A stretch of DNA of 13,094 nucleotides from assembly GCA_025929805.1 (NCBI GenBank), contig JAICPP010000075.1, forward strand, positions 1 through 13,094, given 5' to 3'. The notes under the pieces were generated by a model, which saw nothing but the letters and a program-made list of their open reading frames with translations, did no database searches and had not been told where the DNA came from. The position numbers were made by a program, and so were the translations under genes. The stretch is from Gemmatimonadales bacterium. GTDB lineage: Bacteria; Gemmatimonadota; Gemmatimonadetes; Gemmatimonadales; GWC2-71-9. Within the stretch, counting starts at the first letter, position 1; each line of letters opens with the position of its first letter. Below are positions 4,995 to 12,299 of this stretch, in pieces.

Positions 4995-7718
4995 GTGTCT
5001 GGAGCTGAAGCCAGTCGGCTGGCCGAGGACGAAGGGCGGGTCAGGAACTGGAAGCGATGGGGCCCCTACCTGGCCGAACGGCAATGGGGGACGGTGCGGG
5101 AGGACTACTCCGCATCCGGAGAAGTGTGGGACTATTTCTCCCACGACCACGCTCGGAGCCGCGCGTACCGATGGGGGGAGGACGGCCTGCTCGGCATCTG
5201 CGACCGGCAGGGCAGGCTCTGCTTTGCGCTCGCGTTGTGGAATGAGCGAGATCCAATACTAAAGGAAAGGCTCTTCGGCCTCACCGGTCCGGAGGGGAAC
5301 CATGGAGAGGACGTTAAGGAGGCCTATTTCTACCTGGAGTCCACTCCGACCCATTCCTACCTGAAGGCGCTCTACAAGTATCCCCAGCGCGAATTCCCCT
5401 ATGAGCGGCTGGCTCGCGAGAACCGCGAACGTGGCAAGGCCGACCCCGAGTTCGAGCTGGCCGATACCGGCGTATTCGAGGACAGTCGCTACTTCGACGT
5501 CTTTGCCGAGTACGCCAAGGTCGCACCGGACGACATCGCCATCCGCATCACCTGCGCGAACCGGGGTCCAGACGCTGCGACGCTGCACCTGCTGCCCACC
5601 CTTTGGTTCCGCAACACCTGGAGCTGGGGCCGGCAGGGCGAGGGCCACACTGGCAAGCCCAGGCTGCGCCGGAACGGGCGAGCCACCATCGTAGCCGAGC
5701 ACCCGGTGCTGGGGGAGTACGAACTCCACGCCGAGGGAGTGGATCAACCGGGCGCGGACCTTCTCTTCACCGAGAACGAGACCAACGTCGGTCGCTTGTT
5801 CGGCGCGCAAAATGCCCAGCCGTTCGTCAAGGACGCATTTCATCGTGCCGTGATCGAGGGTGAACGGAGCGCGGTGAACCCCGCAGAAGAAGGCACCAAG
5901 GCAGCCATCCATTATGTACTGAGTATTCCAGCCGGAGAGGAACGGGTGGTGCGGCTCCGGCTCATTCAGGGGAGCGCAGGTGCGGTGAAGGCTATCGGTC
6001 CCGACTTCGATGGGATCTTCGAGAACCGGATTCGCGAGGCCGACGAGTTCTACCGCGAGCGACTTCCCGAAGCCGCGACGGAAGACGAACTGCGGGTCCT
6101 GCGCCAGGGATATGCCGGCCTGCTCTGGAGCAAGCAGTTCTATAACTACGTGGTCAAGGATTGGCTGGAGGGAGACCCGGCACAGCCACCCGCTCCCTCA
6201 TCCCGACAAGAGGGACGCAACGCCGAGTGGCCTCACGTGTTCAATCGAGACATCATCTCGATGCCGGACAAATGGGAGTACCCCTGGTACGCGGCCTGGG
6301 ACCTTGCCTTTCACATGATCCCCTTTGCCCGGATCGATCCCCACTTCGCCAAGGAGCAGCTGCTGCTCCTGCTGCGCGAGTGGTACATGCACCCCAACGG
6401 GCAAATCCCGGCGTACGAGTTTGCCTTCGGGGACGTGAACCCGCCGGTGCACGCCTGGGCCTGCTGGCGAGTCTACAAGATGACCGGCCCCAAGGGGCAG
6501 CGGGACCGAGTCTTTCTCCAGCGAGCCTTTCACAAGCTTCTACTCAACTTCACCTGGTGGGTGAACCGGAAGGATCCCGACGGCAAGAATCTGTTCGCCG
6601 GCGGCTTTCTTGGGCTGGACAATATCGGAGTATTCGACCGCTCCCGGCCGCTTCCCACCGGCGGACACCTGGAGCAGGCCGATGGCACCGCCTGGATGGC
6701 GTTCTACTGCACTACCATGCTTGCCATCGCGCTGGAGCTCGCGAGCGAGGACCCGGCCTATGAGGATGTGGCCTCGAAATTCTTCGAGCACTTCATTGCG
6801 ATCGCCGACGCCATCAATACGCTGGGTGGCACCGGACTCTGGTCCGAAGAGGACGGCTTCTACTACGACCAGTTACATGTGGATGGCAGGCACACGCCGC
6901 TTCGGATCCGCTCATTGGTTGGACTCATGCCGCTCATCGCAGTTGAGGTGCTGGAGGAGCGGACGTTCGCGCACCTGAAAGGATTTCAGAAGCGGCTCAT
7001 CTGGTTCCTGGAGAATCGGCCTGAAATAGCCCGGCAGATCGCGTGCATGCAGCCCCATGACTCGGAGGCCGGCGTGCGGCGCCTGCTCGCCATTCCGACG
7101 CGCGAGCGGCTGGAGCGGGTGCTCCGTTATCTGATGGATGAAACTGAATTCCTCTCGCCCTACGGAATTCGCTCAGTCTCCCGGGTACACCGCGATCGTC
7201 CCTACCAGCTCGAAGTGGACGGCACGGTGCACCGGGTGGACTACGATCCTGGAGAGTCGAGCACCGGATTGTTCGGGGGCAACTCCAATTGGAGAGGGCC
7301 GGTCTGGTTCCCGCTGAACTACCTGCTGCTCGAGGCTCTGGAACGGTTCCACCACTTCTATGGTCCGGATCTCCAGGTCGAATGTCCGGTCGGATCGGGA
7401 CGCATGCTGGATCTTCAGGGAGTGGCGCGGGAGCTGGGCAACCGTCTGGCCGTAATCTTCCTGGCGGATCACACGGGACGCCGTCCTTGCCACGGCTCCG
7501 ATGCTCGATTTGCCACCGACCCCCACTGGAGGGATTTGGTGCTGTTCCACGAGTACTTCCATGGCGATACCGGACGGGGCGTGGGCGCCAGTCATCAGAC
7601 TGGGTGGACCGCACTGGTGGTACGCTGTATCGAAGACCTGGCCCGGGTTCGTACCCCATCCATTGCAACGCGGGAAAGCACCAAGAGCTCACGTCGTCTG
7701 GTCTCGAGCCGCCGATGA
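4995..7718 (+). CDS. MGH1-like glycoside hydrolase (GH63-related, (alpha/alpha)6 barrel)
   Basis: The protein has about 907 residues, typical of bacterial MGH1-like or GH63-type glucosidases. Early motifs are NWKRWGPYLAERQWGTVREDYS and AYRWGEDGLLGICD (about residues 15-70), followed by a beta-sandwich N-domain up to about 330. The helical barrel then has WEYPWYAAWDLAFHMIPFA around residue 425, where the WD aspartate is a likely catalytic acid. It continues with LREWYMHPNGQIPAYEFAFGD, EEDGFYYD around 620 and GNSNWRGPVWFPLNYL around 762. Related enzymes remove glucose or mannose from oligosaccharides or from compatible solutes such as glucosylglycerate; the substrate here is unknown. No signal peptide is seen, so it is probably cytoplasmic. 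GTG 4995 was chosen because the homology starts there and GGGGAGG (4984-4990) lies four bases upstream; the in-frame extension to 4887 has no family character. The stop overlaps the next start as ATGA, coupling it to the debranching enzyme. Confidence 0.85.
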   Translation: MSGAEASRLAEDEGRVRNWKRWGPYLAERQWGTVREDYSASGEVWDYFSHDHARSRAYRWGEDGLLGICDRQGRLCFALALWNERDPILKERLFGLTGPEGNHGEDVKEAYFYLESTPTHSYLKALYKYPQREFPYERLARENRERGKADPEFELADTGVFEDSRYFDVFAEYAKVAPDDIAIRITCANRGPDAATLHLLPTLWFRNTWSWGRQGEGHTGKPRLRRNGRATIVAEHPVLGEYELHAEGVDQPGADLLFTENETNVGRLFGAQNAQPFVKDAFHRAVIEGERSAVNPAEEGTKAAIHYVLSIPAGEERVVRLRLIQGSAGAVKAIGPDFDGIFENRIREADEFYRERLPEAATEDELRVLRQGYAGLLWSKQFYNYVVKDWLEGDPAQPPAPSSRQEGRNAEWPHVFNRDIISMPDKWEYPWYAAWDLAFHMIPFARIDPHFAKEQLLLLLREWYMHPNGQIPAYEFAFGDVNPPVHAWACWRVYKMTGPKGQRDRVFLQRAFHKLLLNFTWWVNRKDPDGKNLFAGGFLGLDNIGVFDRSRPLPTGGHLEQADGTAWMAFYCTTMLAIALELASEDPAYEDVASKFFEHFIAIADAINTLGGTGLWSEEDGFYYDQLHVDGRHTPLRIRSLVGLMPLIAVEVLEERTFAHLKGFQKRLIWFLENRPEIARQIACMQPHDSEAGVRRLLAIPTRERLERVLRYLMDETEFLSPYGIRSVSRVHRDRPYQLEVDGTVHRVDYDPGESSTGLFGGNSNWRGPVWFPLNYLLLEALERFHHFYGPDLQVECPVGSGRMLDLQGVARELGNRLAVIFLADHTGRRPCHGSDARFATDPHWRDLVLFHEYFHGDTGRGVGASHQTGWTALVVRCIEDLARVRTPSIATRESTKSSRRLVSSRR

Positions 7719-9718
7719 GACGCCCCATTCCGATCGAGGAGACTACGGAGTGGCTGGAGCCGGATGGGCTGGGCGGTTTTGCCTCGGGGACAACTGCCGG
7801 TCTTCGGACCCGGCGCTATCACGCACTCCTTCTGACCGCCACCACGCCGCCCACTGGCCGTATGGTGCTGGTGAATGGGCTGGATGTATGGGTGGAGGAA
7901 CGTGAACGGGGAACAGACAGCGTGAGCGGTGAGCGGGAGTTTCTCAGTCGACAGCGGTACGCGCCCGATATTGTCGCACCGGAAAACCCGGCAACCATCG
8001 AAGGGTTCGAAGCCGACCCCTGGCCCACATGGACGTACCGCCTGCGTGACGGCATCAGGATCGTGCAGGAGCTCTTCGTGCCTCGCGGGCTCAGCCTGGT
8101 AGCCCTGCGCTGGCGGATCGTCGGTAACTCCAGGCCGGTAAGACTCCGCGTGCGCCCTTTCTTGTCGGGCCGAGACCTTCACTCGCTTCACCATGCAAAC
8201 CCGGCATTCAACCTCGAGTCGATCGCATACGGCGAACGGGTGAGCTGGACGCCGTATCGAGGCGTACCTGGCGTTGATGTGGTATCCAACGGCGATTATC
8301 GCCCCGACCCCGAGTGGTATCGCAACTTCCTGTACGCCGAAGAGCGGGCCCGCGGTCTCGATTTCGAGGAAGACCTCGCGGCTCCCGGCATCTTCAGCTG
8401 GGATCTCCCGGGCAAAGACGCAGTCCTGATCATGAGTACTGCCGGCGCGCTGCCGCCCGGCAGGGCAGTCGAGACCTTCGGGCGGCTGAGCCGCGCGGAA
8501 CACGGCAGGAGAACAAGACTCGGCTCCCCCTTTGAGCGTGCGGGCGACGCGTACCTGGTACGGCGAGGCTCCGGCAGGACGATCGTCGCGGGATATCCGT
8601 GGTTCACCGACTGGGGTCGCGACACGTTCATTGCGCTTCGGGGACTCTGTCTGGCCACCGGGCGGCTGGCCGAGGCGCGCTCCATTCTGCTCCAGTGGAC
8701 CGGGCTGGTCTCCGAGGGCATGCTCCCCAACCGGTTCGTGGATCAGGGGGATGCTCCCGAATTCAATTCGGTCGACGCGTCGCTTTGGTACGTCATCGCC
8801 GTTCACGATTACCTCCGCGTAGTGGAGGCCAGGGGAGGAAAGGTTCCTGCCGCGGACCGCAGCGCCTTGGCCGACGCGGTCACCGCCATCGTTGCCGGTT
8901 ACAGCCGGGGTACCCGCTTTGGGATTCGCCTCGACTCCGATGGGCTACTCTCGGCGGGTGAGCCGGGGGTGCAGCTCACCTGGATGGACGCGAAGGTTGG
9001 GGACTGGGTGGTGACGCCCCGGATTGGGAAGCCGGTGGAGATTGAGGCACTCTGGCTCAACGCCCTCCGCATAGCCGGCGAGTTCACCTCCGCGCACGGG
9101 GAGATCCTTCGGCACGGGCTCCGCTCATTCAATGAGCGGTTCTGGAATCCTGCCGCAGGGTATCTGTACGATGTGATCGACGTTGATCACCAGCCGGGCA
9201 TGGTCGATCCCACGCTCCGACCCAACCAGATACTCGCGGTCGGTGGCCTTCCGTTCTCGGTGCTCGATGAACGGCTGGCGCGCGCGGTGGTCGACGTGGT
9301 GGAAGCGCGGCTCTGGACCCCGGTCGGTCTCCGGACTCTGCCGTCTGACGATTCCCGGTACGTCGCGCGATACCTGGGAGACGTTCGTTCCCGCGATGGC
9401 AGCTATCACCAGGGGACCGTATGGCCCTGGCTGCTGGGTCCGTTCGTCGAGGCCTGGCTTCGGGTCCGGGGCGGCACGCCGGTCAACCGGCGGGAGGCCC
9501 GCCGGCGCTTCTTCGACCCGCTGCTGGGAAACCTCTGGCAGGCGGGGCTGGGGCACGTCTCCGAAATCGCGGATGCCGACTTTCCCCACACTCCGCGGGG
9601 CTGCCCCTTCCAGGCCTGGTCAGTTGGCGAAGCGCTCAGGCTCGATCTCAGCGTGCTCGCCACGCCGCGCCGAGCCAAAGCGGTCAACGGCAGAAGCGCC
9701 CATGCTCTCGCCGGTTGA
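7715..9718 (+). CDS. Amylo-alpha-1,6-glucosidase / glycogen debranching enzyme family protein (GH133-like)
   Basis: The protein has 667 residues, the usual length of the bacterial and archaeal debranching-enzyme family. The N-terminal domain opens with EWLEPDGLGGFASGT and RTRRYHALLL (about residues 11-40), which is diagnostic. The C-terminal (alpha/alpha)6 catalytic domain shows GYPWFTDWGRDTFIALRG (around 292-308), LPNRF, NSVDASLWYV, then LTWMDAK (around 422) and GKPVEIEALWLNAL (around 437), which hold the likely catalytic acids, LRPNQILAV, and YHQGTVWPW (around 565). The family hydrolyses alpha-1,6 branches in glycogen or related glucans in the cytoplasm. ATG 7715 overlaps the previous TGA as ATGA, so translation is probably coupled to the MGH1-like hydrolase. 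Together they suggest turnover of an alpha-glucan or glucose-containing solute. The family is certain; the natural substrate is inferred. Confidence 0.92.
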   Translation: MRRPIPIEETTEWLEPDGLGGFASGTTAGLRTRRYHALLLTATTPPTGRMVLVNGLDVWVEERERGTDSVSGEREFLSRQRYAPDIVAPENPATIEGFEADPWPTWTYRLRDGIRIVQELFVPRGLSLVALRWRIVGNSRPVRLRVRPFLSGRDLHSLHHANPAFNLESIAYGERVSWTPYRGVPGVDVVSNGDYRPDPEWYRNFLYAEERARGLDFEEDLAAPGIFSWDLPGKDAVLIMSTAGALPPGRAVETFGRLSRAEHGRRTRLGSPFERAGDAYLVRRGSGRTIVAGYPWFTDWGRDTFIALRGLCLATGRLAEARSILLQWTGLVSEGMLPNRFVDQGDAPEFNSVDASLWYVIAVHDYLRVVEARGGKVPAADRSALADAVTAIVAGYSRGTRFGIRLDSDGLLSAGEPGVQLTWMDAKVGDWVVTPRIGKPVEIEALWLNALRIAGEFTSAHGEILRHGLRSFNERFWNPAAGYLYDVIDVDHQPGMVDPTLRPNQILAVGGLPFSVLDERLARAVVDVVEARLWTPVGLRTLPSDDSRYVARYLGDVRSRDGSYHQGTVWPWLLGPFVEAWLRVRGGTPVNRREARRRFFDPLLGNLWQAGLGHVSEIADADFPHTPRGCPFQAWSVGEALRLDLSVLATPRRAKAVNGRSAHALAG

Positions 9719-10544
9719 TCGACGGGAGTCGCAAAACGGGCCCTGGCACTGGCCTGAGTATGCCATAGAGGCCGCCTTGCTGGGGGCCTTCATGTTCTCG
9801 GCCTGTCTCTTCTCAACCCTGCTGTTCCACCCTGCCTGGCCGGTCACCCAAGCCATTCCGGATCCCTTTCAGCGACGAGTGTTGATGGGAGTGGCCATGG
9901 GGGGAACGGCCGTTGCCCTGAACTACTCGGCCTGGGGAAAGCAGTCGGGGGCTCACTACAACCCTGCGGTCACGCTCGCCTTCGCGCGTTTGGGGAAGAT
10001 CGCGCCCGGTGATGTGCTGGGATATGTGTCTGCGCACTTTATCGGTGCCGTGTCGGGCGTCTTCCTGGCAGGCCTTATCCTCACGAACATGCTCGCGCAC
10101 TCGGACGTGCATTACGCCGTGACCCGCCCCGGATCCGGTGGAGTCACAGTGGCCTTCATCGCCGAAGCCGTGATCTCCTGTATCCTCATGACCGTGGTCC
10201 TGATCAGCTCAAATCGGGTACACCTGGCACGCTATACCGGACTCTTCGCCGGACTTCTGGTCGCCACGTTCATTACCATCGAGGCGCCGCTTTCGGGGAT
10301 GAGCATGAACCCGGCGCGTACGATGGGCTCCGGTCTCTGGGCCCACGACTGGACCGCGGTATGGATTTACTTCACGGCACCACCGCTCGGCATGTTGCTC
10401 GCGGCCGAGCTCCAGCTGCTGCGCCGTGGCCCGAGCGGGGTGTTCTGCGCCAAGCTGCATCATCAAAACGGGAAGCGGTGCATCTTCTGTGCGTATCAGG
10501 GCCGGGGACTGCAACAGCCTGGGCGGGAACTGCTGAGAGCGTAA
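9702..10544 (+). CDS. Aquaporin / MIP family channel with Cys/His-rich C-terminal tail
   Basis: The protein has 280 residues and about six hydrophobic helices (roughly 21-42, 60-77, 105-130, 148-169, 178-195, 215-240). Both MIP pore motifs are present: HYNPAVT (N87-P88-A89) and MSMNPART (N203-P204-A205), with R206 as the selectivity-filter arginine. It should sit in the cytoplasmic membrane and pass water or small neutral solutes; water and glycerol types cannot be told apart by eye. The C-terminus after the last helix is unusual: C249-AKLHHQNGKR-C260-IF-C263, a cluster of three Cys and two His that could bind a metal or respond to redox. ATG 9702 overlaps the debranching gene by 17 bases; the first helix begins soon after, so a shorter start would cut it. 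Its place after two glycoside hydrolases fits a role in osmotic balance as polymer or solute is broken down. Confidence 0.9.
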   Translation: MLSPVDRRESQNGPWHWPEYAIEAALLGAFMFSACLFSTLLFHPAWPVTQAIPDPFQRRVLMGVAMGGTAVALNYSAWGKQSGAHYNPAVTLAFARLGKIAPGDVLGYVSAHFIGAVSGVFLAGLILTNMLAHSDVHYAVTRPGSGGVTVAFIAEAVISCILMTVVLISSNRVHLARYTGLFAGLLVATFITIEAPLSGMSMNPARTMGSGLWAHDWTAVWIYFTAPPLGMLLAAELQLLRRGPSGVFCAKLHHQNGKRCIFCAYQGRGLQQPGRELLRA

Positions 10545-10577
10545 CCAGGATTGCGCTCGGGCAAGATCCCTCGCTCG

Positions 10578-10596
10578 CTGTGCTCGCTCGGCACAG
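10578..10596. repeat. Small intergenic palindrome
   Basis: CTGTGC (10578-10583) and GCACAG (10591-10596) form a perfect 6-bp stem around a 7-base loop, inside a stretch of repeated 'tcgctcg' units (10571-10590). It lies 33 bases after the aquaporin stop. Only a short T-run follows (ACTTT), so a rho-independent terminator is not claimed; it may be a REP-like intergenic element. The rest of the 10545-10740 gap shows nothing recognisable except the ribosome-binding site AAAGGAG (10726-10732) of the next gene. Confidence 0.4.
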
Positions 10597-10740
10597 ACTT
10601 TCACGCCCCCGCTCACGCTCGTTGCAGTTCCCGCTCAGCGCTTACCGCAGTCCTGGAACCTTTCCCCGTGCCCCCGCATTACAGCCGCGACACCGAAGAG
10701 CACTCCAACACCTCTGAGCTGCGTCAAAGGAGCCTGACGA

Positions 10741-11244
10741 ATGAAGCGTCGTACCTGGATCATCGGCCTTGCAGTCCTGGGCGCCATCGGTTGGTATGCC
10801 TTCCGACCCGAGCTGCTGTTCGTGCGGAAGAGCGTGAACGAAGCCTTGCCGGTTGCTGCCGCTCAGACAGGCCGCGGCAGTGCTGAAGCAGGCGCCACCG
10901 CGGCGCTCGCTACGGGCCGGTTCAAGTCAGTGGCCCACGAGACTCGGGGGAGTGCGACCATTTATCGGTTGATTGACGGCAACCGAATACTCCGGCTCAC
11001 CGAATTCGCCACCTCCAATGGACCCGACGTGCGGGTGTACCTGGTCGCTGCCACCGATGCCGCCGACGACGAGACGGTGAAGAGGGCAGGGTTCGTGGAA
11101 CTCGGGAAGCTCAAGGGCACCGACGGGGATCAAAACTATGAGGTCCCGGCCGATCTCGACCTCGGCAAGTATCGCGCAGTCACCATCTGGTGCCGCCGCT
11201 TCGGCGTGAATTTCGGCACCGCTCCACTCACGCCTGCTTCCTGA
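10741..11244 (+). CDS. DM13-domain protein, membrane-anchored
   Basis: The protein has 167 residues. An N-terminal KRR and a hydrophobic stretch (about 6-20) suggest a signal anchor that places the rest outside the cytoplasmic membrane. Residues about 58-163 form a DM13 domain: GRFKSVAHETRGSATIYRLIDG, ILRLTEFATSNGPDVRVYL, a central LGKLKGTDGDQNYEVP, and the ending TIWCRRFGVNFGTAPL with the conserved Cys at C151. DM13 is a beta-sandwich domain proposed, from its link to cytochrome b561-like domains in animals, to take part in electron transfer; bacterial functions are not established. ATG 10741 has AAAGGAG eight bases upstream. The spondin gene follows after 13 bases, and the two are likely co-transcribed. 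Confidence 0.88.
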   Translation: MKRRTWIIGLAVLGAIGWYAFRPELLFVRKSVNEALPVAAAQTGRGSAEAGATAALATGRFKSVAHETRGSATIYRLIDGNRILRLTEFATSNGPDVRVYLVAATDAADDETVKRAGFVELGKLKGTDGDQNYEVPADLDLGKYRAVTIWCRRFGVNFGTAPLTPAS

Positions 11245-11257
11245 TCAGGAGTTCGCC

Positions 11258-12115
11258 ATGTCGCTTGCACGCGCTCTTCCGATTCTCCTTTCTCTCATAG
11301 CGCACCTGGCTCCCGATGAGGCTGGCGCCCAATATCGGCAGCCTTGGGTGGGGCAAGGAATTCCCGCCTCGCAGGGACCAGGCCGAAATCAGGTTCTCGC
11401 GGCACAGCGGTCGCCATCGGCAGCGGCCTCGCGTAAGAAGGCGGAGGCCGCGCCCGGTGCCACCCGCTTCACGATCCGGGTTGAGAACATTTCGAAAGGC
11501 GAGGCGCTCAAACTGTCCAACGGACAATCCGCTCCATTCGTCTCTGCTCCCGTGCTGTGGGTGATTCATGCGGGAAGCACCAATCCGATCTTCAGGGGGG
11601 GGCGACGCGTAAGTGGTGAAGGGCTCGAGCTGCTGGCCGAGACCGGCGATCCCTCGAGGCTGGTCCAGTCGTTGGCGGGGAAGGCCGGCATCGTGAGCGT
11701 GGGTGCCGCTGCAAAGCCGGTGGGAGCGACTGTCGAAGGGCCCATTTCGCGGGGCCAGAAGTATGAGTTCGAGATCACGGCCCAGCCCGGACAGCTGCTC
11801 TCCACCGCATGGATGTTCGGGCAGTCGAACGATCTCTTCTACTCCAACGATCGTCCCATTGCGCTCTTCAGTGTCACGGGCAAGCCACAGTCGGCAGAGA
11901 TGACCACCCAGCTGTCGCTCTGGGACGCCGGCACCGAGGTGAACGAGGAGCCCGGGCTCGGGCCGAACCAGGGCCCCCGCCAGGCCACCCCGGATGCCGG
12001 TACCACCGAGGCACAGGGAGTTGCCCATGTGCGGGACGAGTACGCCTATCCGCGGACCGAGGATGTACTCCGGCTGAGCATCACGCCGGCCAGCGACGCG
12101 GTAAGCGCGAAATAG
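11258..12115 (+). CDS. Secreted spondin-domain protein
   Basis: The protein has 285 residues. The N-terminus (MSLARALPILLSLIAHLAPDEAGA) looks like a signal peptide with cleavage near residue 24. A low-complexity Ala/Arg/Lys linker follows to about residue 65. From about 69 to 240 it matches the bacterial Spond_N domain: TRFTIRVENISKGEAL, an APVLWVIHAG strand, GGRRVSGEGLELLAETGDPSRL, the YEFEITAQPGQLLSTAWMFGQSNDLFY segment, and LSLWDAGTEVNEEPG, whose DAGTEVNEEPG loop is the family hallmark. Spondin domains in animals act in extracellular matrix adhesion; the bacterial role is unknown, but an exported surface or periplasmic location is likely. AGGAG (11247-11251) lies six bases before the ATG. 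It probably works with the adjacent DM13 protein at the cell surface, which is inference from proximity. Confidence 0.88.
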   Translation: MSLARALPILLSLIAHLAPDEAGAQYRQPWVGQGIPASQGPGRNQVLAAQRSPSAAASRKKAEAAPGATRFTIRVENISKGEALKLSNGQSAPFVSAPVLWVIHAGSTNPIFRGGRRVSGEGLELLAETGDPSRLVQSLAGKAGIVSVGAAAKPVGATVEGPISRGQKYEFEITAQPGQLLSTAWMFGQSNDLFYSNDRPIALFSVTGKPQSAEMTTQLSLWDAGTEVNEEPGLGPNQGPRQATPDAGTTEAQGVAHVRDEYAYPRTEDVLRLSITPASDAVSAK

Positions 12116-12130
12116 ACGGTCTAGCGGTAA

Positions 12131-12248
12131 GGCGGTAGCGGGAAGTTCACATCGCTGCGCTCAGGGCAAGCTCCAAGGACCTGGTGGCTTGATTCCGGAA
12201 ATCGCAGAGGTCTCGGAGGTCCGAAGAGAATGGCTCCCGCTTACCGCC
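12131..12248. repeat. Imperfect inverted repeat flanking about 90 bases in the intergenic gap
   Basis: GGCGGTAGCGGGA (12131-12143) is matched on the opposite strand by 12235-12248, whose reverse complement is GGCGGTAAGCGGGA, with one inserted base. The left arm also has an adjacent GCGGTAA copy (12124-12130). The pair flanks about 91 bases without coding potential between the spondin and GMC genes. It may be a REP-pair or a small dispersed element, or it may form a long hairpin in RNA. No transposase or target duplication is visible. Confidence 0.45.
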
Positions 12249-12299
12249 TACGCTGTCTTCTCCCTGCTCAGGTTCTTGAAACAATTAATGGGTGCCACT

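Noticed and set aside
7595..8806. 403-codon open frame on the reverse strand
   Set aside because: It lies opposite the well-supported debranching enzyme and end of the MGH1-like gene, has no recognisable motifs, and is a usual effect of high GC.
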